From the NCBI GenBank assembly GCA_047967505.1, contig CM106538.1: a DNA stretch of 64,000 nt, one strand, 5' to 3'. Position numbers and translations under genes: made by a program. Each line of letters begins with the position of its first letter. The first letter of the stretch is position 1. The DNA is from Dipteris shenzhenensis. Taxonomy: Eukaryota > Polypodiophyta > Polypodiopsida > Gleicheniales. This document shows, one piece after another, positions 40,595 through 51,585 of the stretch. The notes under the pieces are model-generated. The model was given only the letters and a program-made list of their open reading frames with translations. It was not told the origin of the DNA and did not search any database.

Positions 40595-41830
40595 TCAAAC
40601 CACTGACCACCATCTTGTAGAGCAAGGCTCTACATATTGCAAGTCTGGATCAATAACATTGAGGCCCCCTTCCTCAGTGGGTAGAATAAGAGTCTCCCAA
40701 GCCACCTTGGCTATCACATCTGAAGTGCCGTCTAATCCACTCCACAAAAAAGTTCTGATAGGTCTCTTGAGTTGAGTGATACTGCTTGTAGATCGGCACC
40801 AACAAGAGCAAACAAACCAGGCTGTAGCCAACAGAACCTGGTTTACAACCACCACTCTGGATGCAAGGTCAAGTCTGGCCAAACTCCAAAATAGGAGTTT
40901 CCTCCTGATGCTCTCCAACACGGGAGCGAACTGCTGTGCTGGGGAAATGCCCACCCCAACCTGGCATCCAAGATACCTGACGGAGACACCCCTCTGAATC
41001 CAAAGTAAATCCAATATCAGCACCCCAATCTGGAGTGTCCTCATCACTAATCCAAAAACCATTGGATTTGTTCCAGTTAATGTGAGCCCCTGCTGCAATG
41101 CAAAATAAATCCAAGGCTATCTTGAAAGAGCTGAGTGTCTGTGGAGTGGCATCCAAAAATATAGCCGTGTCATCTGCTAGCTCACTATCCAGCAACTCAT
41201 CTTCCTTTCTCAACGAAAGTCTCAGCCCAAAAATTTCAGCTTGAGCTCTGATATAGAGGCTCATAGCGAAGAGCCACAAATAAGGATAGAAAGGGTACTA
41301 GAGGGCCTCCCTATTGGACTGATTTGGATATCTGAAACCTATCTCCCCTGACTCCACCAATGAGTACCTGGCTATGGGCTGACCTGTAAAGAGCAGAAAC
41401 CCCTCTAATCCACAAATCTGAAAATCCAAAGCGAAGAAGGGTTCCCTCTAAAAGACCCCAATCTACCCTGTCATATGCTTTTTCGAAATCCAGGAGTAGA
41501 ATTGCCAGTCTATGGCCCTCATGCATAGCCCACTTAGAAGCCTCCCAAAATGAGAACATACTATCAAAAATGCTTTTGCCATGGAGAAAGCCTGTCTGTG
41601 TGTCATGCATAAGATCTAGCAGGATGGGCTGTAGTCGCAAGCTGATGTCTTTTGCCAAGATCTTATACAAAGTGCCCAGTAAGGTGATCGGTCTCCACTG
41701 AGACACTAAATTTCTGCAACCTCCTTTTGGGATAAGATGAATGAGACCCTCCGAGAGTGAGTCCGGCATCTCACTAGAGTCCCAAACGCCCTACAGGGCT
41801 GAGGTGATGTAATCCCCAATCTGATCCCAA
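40595..41830 (-). pseudogene. Family A reverse transcriptase
   Basis: 41769-41311 contains EGLIHLIPKGGCRNLVSQWRP, LGTLYKILAKDISLRLQ, HDTQTGFLHGKSIFDSMFS and ILLLDFEKAYDRVDWGLLEG, where the catalytic Asp of LDFEKAYD is present. 41279-40869 has IFGLRLSLRKEDELLDSELADDTAIFLD with the catalytic DD intact, then GAHINWNKSNGFW. 41098-40595 continues with RRGVSVRYLGCQVG and ARLDLASRVVVVNQVLLAT. It primes on nicked target DNA. One frame shift falls between the palm halves near 41290. Confidence 0.82.
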
Positions 41831-42315
41831 AAAATAAAAAAAGAAGAAGGTGTAAGCCCATCTGACCTTGGACAACTACCCTTATGAAGGGCGGTAAGAG
41901 CGGTCCTGAACTCTATGTTGGTGAAGCGTGCATCAAGTGAGGCTCTCATACCTCTATCCACCAACATAGGAATATGCTGCCAATTAACCTGTCTAGCATC
42001 ATCTCTGGCCTGTTAATCAAGATTTGCAGTCAAAAGGGAGGCATAGTAATCTGAAGCAATCTGCATGACGGCATCTGGATGTGTCTGAAGTATCCTGTCT
42101 GAGTCAACAAGCTACGAAACACTCTCCCTATTATGTCTAGGACTGAGAGTAGAGAAGAATTGCTTGTTGACTCTACCTCCGATCTGCGTCCAAAAAGACT
42201 CTCTGGCGTGAAAGGCATTCTCTACTCTATGATCTAAAAGTGTCTGCTGATGAGCCCTTGCTACAGCAAGGCGCTCCTGAATCCAAGCATCAGTGGGCCG
42301 TTTCTGCTCTTCTCT

Positions 42316-43300
42316 CTAAAGAGTTGCCAGCTGCTGTTGAATGGCAATCTCTCTCCTGTGAATCTCATCTCTCCTAATACTAGCAACAGAATGATAAAAG
42401 CTGCTAATATTAGTCAGGGCTGCAGCCACTTCTGATGGGGACGGCTGCCCACCCTGCAGGTGAGAATCCCAAATCCGTAGTACTGCCTCTGTGAGGCCCT
42501 TCTCTGCGTAGAGGGCATCTGGAATCCTGATATTGGTAGAGTAGCCTCTCGCCCAAGGCTCTGAAACCATCAAAACAACCCGAAAATGATATGAAGTGGA
42601 AACCCCTGCACTAATGCAAACTATCCCACCTCTATCCAGTGCCCAATCATCCACATAAAATGTGTCAATCCATGCATGGATAGGCATCCTTACTCTCCTG
42701 TTCAACCAAGAAAACAGAAGAGACTGTGGCTTAGTGTGAAAAGCATTGTCAACCAAGTATCTCTGCCACTGAACTGAAAAAGGAAGGCATCCCATGCTGC
42801 TCTCTCCAGGGAGTGAATGCCACCTTCCCTACCCCCTCTTTTGTCTGAAGGCATTTCAACCATGTTGAAATCGCCTCCAATAAGCCAAGAATCTACAATA
42901 TGTGACCAAGAGAGCAACTCCTTTTAAAGGAGGACACGATCCCCTCGCAAGTTGGGTGCATAAAGGATAAGGAGGCCAACCTTACACCCGCCAATCATCA
43001 AAATAGCCTTATGTGCTCTAGAGGGGACTATGACTCCGTGTCCAATGACCAAGGGGAGCATCAAAGAAGAGATAGAAATGCAAATACCTCCCCTGGTGCC
43101 TGAGGCAGGTGACCAAAAAGTATGGCCAGAAAGAAGCTTACCTGACTTGGCATAATCTCTACCATCCAGCTTATGCTCTTGGAGCATAAGGATATCAATG
43201 GGACCACCTGAAATACCTGGATGGAGTTGGTTACGAATCAACTGCGTACGGCGGTGATGAGGTATACCACCAAGGCCTTGAACGTTTCAACTAACAATCC
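42316..43300 (-). pseudogene. Family A endonuclease
   Basis: 43241-42924: DILMLQEHKLDGRDYAK (metal-binding Glu), SGHTFWSPASGTRGGICISI, HKAILMIGGCKVGLLILYAPN. 42917-42702: WLIGGDFNMVEMPSDKRGG (GDFN). 42795-42316: DTFYVDDWALDRGGIVCISAG and VSTSYHFRVVLMVSEP, where the usual SDHFP has become SYHFR. Two frame changes and the lost His/Asp site make it inactive. Confidence 0.78.
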
Positions 43301-43366
43301 TCATCGACGGGAGGAGGAGGCCGGGTGAAAGGTCCTACCCGACCTGGTGGTGGAGAAAATCCTCTC

Positions 43367-44664
43367 CTATGAAAGAGTGCTCCTATCAAGTGGAGGAAAA
43401 TCAACTGGTGAAGGAAAACCCACTCCAGCAGAGGTGGAAACCCTGTCCAAAGGAATCCCAATTATTGGCTTCCCCAGGGTAGAGGGTACCAACTCCTCCT
43501 CCGTCTCAAACTCTTCCAAATCTGCCAGTACTGCAAAAGAGTTCCTATAGGCGGGAATTGGCTTAGGAGTGCAAAGAATCCCTGCACCAGAGGGAGAAGG
43601 AGAAAAAACCCCCTTACCTTTATCAAGAGGTGAAGTGTGACTAACAAAGGGAGGGGGCTGATCAGGCACATCAGTGATATGATTTGAGGAAATGGGTTGC
43701 CCCTCCTAATGAGCAGGTGGGGGGACTGGGGCAACCACATGTACGCCTGCAGTAATATCACCTGCTTGTAACTGAGAATGGTTCGAGGTGGCTCATAGAG
43801 GTGGCGGAGTGTCAACAACCCTCACAGGCATCCAATGGGGTACTGCTACTGTGCGAGCTGAAGAAGAGGGTCTAGGTCTAGGGTCTGGTCCCGAAGGTCC
43901 TGGACGAGAAGGCGGGGCTTTGGTAGCGCATGCAGAAGTAGGATGAGAAGGTGGAGTAAACCGTTTGTTTCTTCTTCCTTGGGCAATCCCTGGCGAAGTG
44001 CCTAAGGGTCCTGCAAATCCTGCACACTGATCCTGTCTCCGAGCAACCTCAACTCTGTGTCGAAAAAAGGAACCATCTGGTCGCTGAAGCATAATGTGAT
44101 CATCTGTATCAGGGTCAGAGACGATGACCCTGATTCGTGGCACCCCATCCAATCTGACAGTGTTTGCCATTGAAGAGGGCATGCCAGGGAGGGGAGGGAT
44201 CTCTGTGACCAACCCAAAAATAACTCCTATGGACGGTAAGATTTGATGGTAGACCTGAGGAAGGCTTGGGAACCTGATGAAAAGTGAGGTAACCCTGCTA
44301 TCTTCCTCTACTGGATCAAAACCCAAAGTGAAGGGTGTCAAAAAGATCCTCCTGGAGCTCAATGCCAAAGGACTAGCCCTGAGTATTGAATCTGCTGCCT
44401 TTGGAGAATCAAATACCACCTGGAAGAACCCTCATCCGAGCAAACGAACATCGGTGAGGTGCCCAGGTAAAGCCGAAAGCATCCAATCCCTAGCATGTAG
44501 CTTGGAGGGGTGGGAACCGTGGATGCAAGCAAAGAGTGAGGTGGCATATTTCTGCTCTGAGTGTGTCTTGAGCTGCTGAAGCTCGTCTTTGGAAAAGATA
44601 ACTGTTTTGGTGGCTGGTGGAAGCAGTCGAGGATTGGCTGAATGGGAACCCATTCGTCAATCAA
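43367..44664 (-). pseudogene. Family A ORF1 (DUF4283-like plus zinc knuckle)
   Basis: 44653-44432 holds SKDELQQLKTHSEQKYATSL and HARDWMLSALPGHLTDVRLL. 44419-43793 holds FIRFPSLPQVYHQILPSIG and DGVPRIRVIVSDPDTDDHIM. Near 43990-44045 the shifted frame reads CRICRTLRHFARDC, the C-x2-C-x4-H-x4-C knuckle. 43669-43367 is the C-terminal part (LEEFETEEELVPSTLGKP). RNA-binding role by family. At least three frame changes. Confidence 0.75.
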
Positions 44665-44754
44665 GGTGGAAGGGCCGACACGAACACGAGGATGCTCTGT
44701 CCATCTGACAACCTGTTGCCAGAGAGAGAAAATCTCTCTCTTGTTCCGTCAGGG

Positions 44755-45080
44755 GATGAAGAGGGGGGAGAGGGAGGGAGGGAGGTGGTGAAGCAGAGGT
44801 AGGGGCAGAAGGAAGGGGCGGGGGAGGGGAAGGGAGGCGGGGTAGGAGTGGGAAGAAGGGAGAAGTGGGAGAGGAAGGAGGGGCAGCGGGGGGGTAGGGA
44901 GAGGAGGGGAGAGGGCAGCGGGGTAGAAGGTAAGAGGCAGGTAGGGGGAGCAGGGTAGGAGGTAGAGGTGGGTAGGGGGAGCAAGGGGTAAGGAGGGAAG
45001 GGCAGTGGGGGGGTAGGGAGAGGCGGAGTGAGCAGCAAGGGAGAGGAAAGGAGCGGGGTAGGGAGGGAGTGGTAGCGGGG
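44755..45080 (-). repeat. Purine-rich LINE 5' UTR repeat tract
   Basis: The plus strand is G/A-rich with repeats such as gcagcgggg, ggtagggagagg and ggtaggggg, ending close to 45080. It sits just before ORF1 in LINE sense, where it is C/T-rich, as in the copies at 18961 and 47760. Confidence 0.7.
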
Positions 45081-45114
45081 AAGGGACGGCCCTCATCATG
45101 TGTTGCAAGGGAGG

Positions 45115-45432
45115 CTAAGTTTGGTAGCCTAAGGTCTCTATGGGATCTAGTGGCTTATCCAAAAGAAGACTGAAAAATGTAACTCTCCTGGAAGTGGTGG
45201 CTACTCTTGAGGATCCTTGCATGCTCGCCCAGGTGGCCATCAGAGTGTGTACTGTGTCGGTCCAAATACTAGCCATAGCCTGAGAAGGGTGAACCTGGGT
45301 ACCCTCCATCGCCTCTGTACACTTGGCTCTCCAAATATGCCGAGCTGCAATGCTAGCCAGAATCTCCCATGATGTGTCTATTGAGGCATGAGCAACTTTG
45401 AAAGGAGTGAAGGGGGGGGGGAGGACCCACAT
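45115..45432 (-). pseudogene. Family A ORF2 tail fragment
   Basis: The 105-residue minus-strand frame reads TPFKVAHASIDTSWEILASI, AARHIWRAKCTEAMEGTQVHP and SIWTDTVHTLMATWASMQGS, the last section of family A ORF2. It ends within the 3' UTR and is cut off on the other side near 45415 by a G run. It lies directly upstream of the 5' UTR of the long LINE, as a separate copy. Confidence 0.75.
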
Positions 45433-45827
45433 TAGACCATGCTAATTTGGAAAATTTAGCAGAGAATCATCATAGTACATCTCTTTTTTTCCCAGACATG
45501 CAAACACTGCAAAAATATTTTCTGCCAGAGTGTTGGTTTAGCAAAGACTTGGGAGTTACGTAGTCTGATTTCCCACATGTTTTTAAGACTCTCTCTCTCT
45601 CTCTCTCTCTCTCCTCGCCCCCCCCCTGCCCCCCCCCACCACACCCCCATCCTTCAATCTCATGTAATTTCCACTCTAACATTCATGCTCTGTTGTTCTC
45701 TTCCAAAAATCTAGATATAGGCCTAAGAATGATGTAGTATTGTCCCCTTGCCCAATCATTTTTTCTAGATTGAAGAAATGTCCTTCATATTACAAAATTT
45801 TACAAATGTTTCTTATGTATTTTGAAG
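45433..45827. other. Intron-like stretch with CT microsatellite
   Basis: No reading frame. A (ct)n run at about 45588-45613 is followed by a C-rich tract to 45650. The T-rich end tatgtattttgaag at 45814-45827 is a plausible 3' splice site for the first recognised alpha-mannosidase exon. Confidence 0.55.
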
Positions 45828-46898
45828 GTCCAAGGAAAATATTTTGTACATGTTGACCTCGTCAACAACGGATCACGATGGCGTCGCTCTACTGGACAAC
45901 AAGTGTATTCCCCTTTGCAGCTTGCATTTACAAGCCAGGTAGACACATAAAGAAGGCCATGCATTCCAAATATTGGCAATATAAGTCATTCAAGACAAAT
46001 AATGTCATAATTTTCATTGCATGCTTCATAACCTCATTGATTTTCTGACAGACTGAAGGAGAAAACTGGATTTCTTCACACACTCCTATATTTTCGGCTA
46101 TGGCCCCTGGTTATAACCTCCCGGAAAATGTGGCACTTATAACCCTGCAGGTGTACTGTGCAAGCCATTCTGAACTATTTATATGGAATGTTCTAGGTTC
46201 TGGATAGATTAGGGAGACTGGGAATCTTGAGGTTTCAATCCATGAAGACTAGGACAAAGCAGTAAGGTTCTTTTGTAGAAATTCTGGAATCATTTCATAC
46301 CTAAATATCTGGATGTGCGATTTACAGGAACTTGATGATGGGAACGTCCTGTTACGTCTTGCCCACCTATACGAGGTAAAATTCTGACTGTGGATACCAC
46401 AGTGGTGACAATGGAAATGGCAATACAAGTTCCTAACTCTGTTATTTTCAGATGGACGAAGAGAAAGTTCTGTCTACAAAAGCATTTGTCGATTTGAAGA
46501 AAGTTTTTCCAAATCAGGAGGTGGCAATTCTTCATACCTCAATAGCTGAATTTTGCCTTGCAAGTAGTCAATTACTATGAGAATCCTCTGAAATTTGGGA
46601 GTTGAGTGAAAGAAATGTACCGGTCTTCTTATGGGACAGCTAAATGTCTTCCTATAATGCTTCCTTCAGTCAATGTTCTGATTTCAAGTGTGCATCCGTG
46701 CAGATTAAAAATATTACAGAGCTAAGTCTTTCAGCAAATCAAGAGAAGTCAGCTATGAAGCCTCGATTAGTTTGGAATATAGAAGGGAGTGATAATCATC
46801 CACAGCAGCCACTAAGAGGGGGACCGGTTGATCCAATCCAATTAGAGGTCGAGCTGGGACCTATGGAGATACGGACATTTCTCTTGAGTTTCACCTGA
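45828..46898 (+). CDS. GH38 alpha-mannosidase, C-terminal five exons
   Basis: Exons at 45828-45938, 46052-46150, 46328-46375, 46452-46520 and 46704-46898 are joined by GT-AG introns of 113, 177, 76 and 183 bp. All junctions are phase 0 (37, 33, 16, 23 and 64 codons plus TGA). Products include SRWRRSTGQQVYSPLQLAFT, YNLPENVALITLQ, ELDDGNVLLRLAHLYE, DLKKVFPNQE, ITELSLSANQEKS and RGGPVDPIQLEVELGPMEIR. These are hallmark blocks of the C-terminal domain of plant vacuolar/lysosomal-type class II alpha-mannosidases, which remove alpha-mannose from N-glycans. The catalytic N-terminal domain is not in the recognised part. Upstream lies LINE sequence, so the rest is either far upstream beyond a very large intron or missing. 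The visible exons have no stops or shifts, which favours a live gene. Confidence 0.88.
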
Positions 46899-47755
46899 GC
46901 ACCCAATTTTATAGAGCAGCCTCAAAATTGACAGACATTATTGCTTCTGATAGTTAAGTACAGATGCAAGATGGCAGTTGTAATATGTTGTTCGCAAACA
47001 AGAAATATATTTCAAGTTCATCACAGATGCTTTGATTCTGAGGGCATGGCCATATCATGTGAGGATAGAGAAATGCTAAACACCATCCTATGAGTCGATG
47101 ATGTAAATTGGTTGAAAATAATAGGACTGTTCTTCACACACCTGCACAACAGTTCTCTTTATTGGCCTTGCTAGGCAAAGCATACTCGATAGTAGCATTT
47201 TCAACTGGCCCTGCTAGGCGTACCTTCCTAGCTAGTAGCGTTTTCAACTGGGGTTCTTGTAGTCATGGCAGTTTGGGCACACGCTGCTTTGCCTATCAGT
47301 GTCACATGCGTCACTTTTTTTTTTTCAATGCCCCTTTTGTTCAAGTGATCGAATCAAATAATTATTCTCACGTCGAGAGTTTCCATGCAAAAAAAGATTA
47401 GTGTATTTTACTTTCATTCTCATATTTTTTTTCTTCAGCATTTTTGTTGTGTCCAAAATGGTGTTGGTTTAGCACGGTGTACTCAAATTGCTCCACGGGC
47501 AACCCACATGGCACATGAGTGCCCATCATTTCCTTCACCAAGGTGATTGCCTAACGAGTGGTCCAGTCTCAATCAGGTATTATTGGAGGGCAAAGGCCAC
47601 TTGTGCAGGGTGCAAGAGCTGTGTAAAACTAGCAACAATTGTGGATGTTGATGCGATACTACTTGTGGCTTCAGCATAGGTTACGGTGCAATTGGTCAAA
47701 CGGAGCAAATTATGGTGCGGTGATGGTTTCAACTACAAAACCAAAGCATTGATTT
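46899..47755 (+). other. 3' flank of alpha-mannosidase, no other gene
   Basis: It starts with the likely 3' UTR. I find no clear AATAAA in the first 200 bp. A tgctaggc-containing sequence repeats at about 47160-47225 (gcattttcaactggccctgctaggc and relatives). The rest is AT-rich without frames that look coding. Confidence 0.45.
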
Positions 47756-48780
47756 AAGAGCTACTACACTCCCTGCTCCCCTTCCAGGCCTCTCTCTCTC
47801 TCCCTCCTCATCTACTTTCCTGCTGCTCCCCACAGCCTCTAACACCCCCGTCTAACTGATCCCGGCTTGCCTTCTTCCTCCCTGCTCGCGGCAGCCCTCC
47901 CTACTAACTACCTCCTCTCTCTACTAACCTTCTCTTTCCCTCCAGCCCTGCAGCTCCCTCATCCTCCTTGCCAACCCCTCTCTCCCTCCTTAGCTGCAAA
48001 CCTGCTGCTTTTTAACTTGCAGTTCTCCCTGCTGCTTTGCCTTCTAGCGAGCTTGCTTCTGCACTCCCGCCCTTCAGCTCCCCTCTTTCTTGCCTCTTCA
48101 AAGCGATGAACAAACTTTTTGGTTACGAGTCAACATCCCTTCTTTGATTGTTGAATGGATTCCCATTCAGGCACTCCTTGTCCAATTCCACCACCGCAAG
48201 AACCTGCATTGCAACTGCAGTTCAAAAGACCTAGAGTTCCAAAGCTCCACCTCTCTATTTGCTCATATCCATGGGTCCCACCCCTCCGAGTTACAGGCTA
48301 GGGACTGGGTGCTTGCTGATTTACCTTTAGACCTCTCCCCCCACCTTTTAGATATTCAATTATTGGAATGGGTTTTTCCTAGGTGGCTTTTGATGCTTCT
48401 GGGGCTGTGAGCATAGTAGTGCTCAAGGCTAGTTCCTTGGCAGTTGGTTCCAGAAATATTTTTTTTCATTCCCTTCACATTCAGGCTTTGACCTTGTAGA
48501 AGAGGACATCTTGGTTACATCACTCTTCATCAGATTCCCTTGCCTTCTAGGTTTATCATCGACGCCTTGCCATGATCAAAGCTTTGTTTGGGCAGGTCAC
48601 AAAGATCCCCCACTTCTTGGTTACCCTCTTCCACAGCGAGAGGCTATCAGGTTTGATGGGGTTCCCAGAGTTAGGGTCATGTTTTTGACCCTAACATTTC
48701 AGATGACCACATTTTCAGTAGAGAGTTGAGATCGCGGGCTGATAGGATCTGTGTCAGATTCGCAGGACCTTTGGGCATTT
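47756..48780 (+). mobile_element. Family A LINE 5' UTR and ORF1 start, plus strand
   Basis: A C/T-rich leader (47760-48080, with tctctccctcctc and ctgctgctcc repeats) runs into ORF1-like sequence: VEWIPIQALLVQFHHRKNL, SSTSLFAHIHGSHPSELQARD and, after frame shifts, TSLFIRFPCLLG, then FDGVPRVRVMFLT. It stops at 48780 just inside the zinc-knuckle region (ttcgcaggacctttgggcat), where an LTR begins. The remainder of this LINE is probably the sequence from about 51600 onwards. Confidence 0.75.
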
Positions 48781-49161
48781 TGTTAAGAAATGGAAAGATG
48801 AGTCAGTTTGATGTGTTCTGGTGAGAGTTCTAGTCACATTGGGAGTTATCCCATATGCATTGGTGTTCATATGTGTGTGTGCTCTATATAAGAGCTATAC
48901 TTGTCTAGTATCAAATCAATCAAGTATCAAGCTACAAGCTCTTTGGTCTACATGTGAGTACTTTCATTCTCCTACCCGCATTTTCTGCTACGTGTCACAT
49001 TGGGAGTTATCCCATATGCATTGGTGTTCATATGTGTGTGCGCTCTATATAAGAGCTATACTTGTCTAGTATCAAATCAATCAAGTATCAAGCTACAAGC
49101 TCTTTGGTCTACATGTGAGTACTTTCATTCTTGTACCCGCGTTTTCTGTCCATACAATTCG
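48781..49161 (+). repeat. 5' LTR with duplicated TATA segment
   Basis: Starts TGTTAAGAAATGG. A unit of about 160 bp, from cacattgggagttatccc to ttttctg, is present twice (48835-48995 and 48996-49150). Each holds a TATA box (TATATAAG at 48885 and 49046). The right border is approximate. Confidence 0.75.
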
Positions 49162-49289
49162 TCCGTATCAGCCTGCTTTTGTCCTCGTAATGCATGTCAT
49201 TGCTGCTCATTAGCTCTTCTTCTCCACATGAGCTAGTGAGCTGGGCTATCCTCACTTTTTGCTTCTCCATCTCTTTCGTGATGACGTCT

Positions 49290-50110
49290 GTATCCTCCAC
49301 CTCTTTGCTCGTGGAGAAGTTAAAGGGCCAAGGCTTTCTTACTTGGCAAACGAAGCTGCAGTTGCTTCTCATGAAGGAAGGAATATGGGACGTCAATGCA
49401 ACTGATGCCATTCCAACGGATCAACAACAAATCAAACTTTGGAAGCAGCAGAATGACAAAGCTAGTACTCTTATTGGGCTATGCTTGGTAGATCCTCTCA
49501 TTCATCACGTCAACTTCAAATCCAAAGCTAAGGAGATAAGGCACGAATTGGAGAGCCTATTTGGTAACAAGGTTACTAACTCCAAAGTTTTCTGAAATTG
49601 AAGTTTTATGAGCTGAAAATGTAAGAAAATGAAGAGCTAGGTGATCGTCTCTCCAAATTTCACTCTCTTGTTCAACAATTGTCAAGTTTAAAGTGCCCTT
49701 CAGATGATGAGGACAAGATGGCTGTCCTAATCAAAAGTATGCAAGGTATTTCTTGCTTTGAGCAAACCATTGAGGTCCTATGACTTGCAGCTACCACATT
49801 TGACGATTTGGTTGCTCTTCTTATCGAGAAAGAAGGCCGGAACAAGGAAAAGGAATCTACTCCTACATTCGGCACTGAAGAAGCTCTTATATCTACAAGA
49901 AAATGGCAAGCCAATAAGAATATCATATGCAGATATTGCAAACGGAAGGGTCATATTGAAGCATGCTCCTTCAAGAAGAAGGAGAAAGAACAAGAACGAC
50001 ACCATGCTAATCTTGTTTCTGCTGATACACTAGAGGAGATTCCAGACCTCGACCACGCACTCACTGCCCATGTCAACCTCGTTGAGGATGACAACCCATA
50101 TGTATTCTGA
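49290..50110 (+). pseudogene. Copia gag, broken
   Basis: Within the open frame 49194-49595, true homology starts near SLLVEKLKGQGFLTWQTKLQ and goes on with MKEGIWDV, LIGLCLVDPLIHHV and LESLFGNK, ending in a stop. Further capsid sequence (DRLSKFHSLVQQLSSLKC) is in other frames. 49808-50108 has a zinc knuckle CRYCKRKGHIEAC with one residue missing before the last Cys, and ends HVNLVEDDNPYVF. It differs clearly from the gag at 37456. Confidence 0.78.
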
Positions 50111-50607
50111 TTTCTCTTATGTAATAAAGGTTCTCTGCCTTGAGTAGTTCCTCTAAAATGAATGTTTGAAGAGTCAATAAAGGCTCTTTGCCTTGGATAG
50201 TCCTCCTAAAATGATGTATTTCTTTTATATTTATGGTGTGTGGCTCCATGTTCCTAGTTAGTCCCTGGAGTCAAGAGGGGGATGTACCATGGGAGCCATG
50301 TATTGGCATTGATAGGGTCTAGTTATCAGACCTGGCATATGAGTTCCAGGATCTTGGTACATCGGTTTTCTAAACCGCTGAAGTGGTCATGCATCCATGT
50401 TGAGACATGAGCCTCTGAGTCAAGTTTGGGATGCAAAGCCATATTAGTGCTCAGTCCGACCTCTGAACCATGCTCAAACTTCAGCCTCTGAGTTAGCATG
50501 AGAGCCATGTCTAGTTCAGACATTGCATAAAGTAGTACATACCGTCATTGTCATGTTTTGTCCTTGGTTCCATTCCACTAGTCACTCACCTTTCCTCCAA
50601 GGGGGGG
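50111..50607 (+). other. Gene-free 3' part of the second gag-only element
   Basis: It contains a diverged 50-bp tandem duplication starting aataaaggttctctgcc and aataaaggctctttgcc (50125-50220), each with an AATAAA. The rest, up to the polypurine tract, has no frame. Confidence 0.55.
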
Positions 50608-50871
50608 TGTTAGGAAATGGAGTCAAGATGAGTCAGTTTGGTGTGTTCTAGTGTGAGTTCTAGTCTAGTGTGTCCTATGGATGCCACGTGTCACATTGGG
50701 AGTTATGCATTGGTGTTCATATGTGTGTGTGTGCTCTATATTGGAGCTGTACTTGTCTAGTGTCAAATTAATCAAGTATCAAGCCTACAGGCTCTTTGGT
50801 CTACATGTGAGTTCTTTCATTTTGTTCAGTGCTGCTGTTATTTCATTTCCATTTCATTATGTCTTTCTTTG
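50608..50871 (+). repeat. 3' LTR of the second gag-only element
   Basis: Starts TGTTAGGAAATGG after the G-rich polypurine tract. One copy of the block that is duplicated in the 5' LTR. The end is placed by similarity with the solo LTR at 22464-22757. Confidence 0.7.
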
Positions 50872-51585
50872 ACAAAAAAGGGCAAGATTTTGACATCCGG
50901 ATGGGCACAGGACCTAAAAAAATGGTTCAAGAAGTGGGAAGTAGAAGAGTATTTAAACTACTCTTCAGAGGAGATTGATGAAGAGGCTTTTCATTATGAC
51001 CTGCTGAATGCACTACACAGGAAATGGCAAACAGCAGAAAACAAAGATAAATTTGAGTACTATCGCACATATATCAACCCCGAATATTGGTCAATTTATA
51101 CAGGAAGGGAGACAACAACGCAGAAGTACATGTGTACACCTATAGCAGTGCATAAACGGAGGGCTTTAGCCTCACTTCGCACCCGATCACACCAGCTGCA
51201 AATAGAAACAGGGGGATGGAAAAAGATGCCAAGGGAGAGTAGAATATGCCAACTATGTGATCAAGGTATGGTTGAAACAGAAGAACACATGGTAATGATA
51301 TGCCCTCACTATGCACACATTAGGGAAGAGTTCAATCACCTCCTTGAGGGACATAACAAACTGGCTGATTTGCTGCATAAAGGGTCACCTTCAGCTTTAG
51401 GAACATTTGTGTATAAGCTCTTCAAGCATAGGAATCCACCTGAATCCTAGAAGGTGGTTTCTCTTTCCACCCTCCCATCTTCGGGAGGAGCTTTCATGTA
51501 CTTGTGATATTGTATTGCCCAGGTCCCATAGGCCGGTTTTGGTCTTCAGAGGACGATAATATATTCTTCTTCTTCTTCTTAGTTT
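50872..51585 (+). pseudogene. C-terminal piece of another LINE with zinc-binding tail
   Basis: A 190-residue frame (to 51450) without an ATG start: WAQDLKKWFKKWEVEEYLN, then RRALASLRTRSHQLQIETGG, PRESRICQLCDQGMVETEEH and MVMICPHYAHIREEFNHLL. The C-x2-C, H and C spacing and the SLRTRSHQLQIETG motif are seen at the C-terminus of non-LTR reverse transcriptases. It ends with a ttcttcttcttctt microsatellite tail at 51565-51582. It is neither family A nor the inverted LINE, so a fourth non-LTR family is present. Identification by motif only. Confidence 0.65.

Larger units (their letters stand above)
36121..45110 (-). mobile_element. Family A L1 LINE, near full length, with nested insertion
   Basis: Minus-strand order: pyrimidine-rich 5' UTR (45080-44755), ORF1 (44664-43367), endonuclease (43300-42316), RT (41830-40869), C-terminal zf-RVT region (40457-39026), 3' UTR and tail (to 36121). 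After subtracting the 2.57-kb gag-only element and a local duplication it is about 6.2 kb, the usual size of plant L1. Coding frames change many times, so it is inactive. It is the most complete family A copy here. Confidence 0.82.
48781..50871 (+). mobile_element. Second gag-only copia element, decayed
   Basis: It contains LTR (48781 to about 49161), a weak tRNA-Met-like primer site (ccgtatcagcctgc), a broken gag (49290-50110), a gene-free 3' part, a polypurine tract (ccaaggggggg, about 50598-50607) and a second LTR (50608 to about 50871). No protease, integrase or RT. It is older than the element at 36340, because the LTRs have diverged and gag has stops. The 5' LTR has an internal duplication that the 3' LTR lacks. 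It interrupts ORF1 of a family A LINE. Confidence 0.8.
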
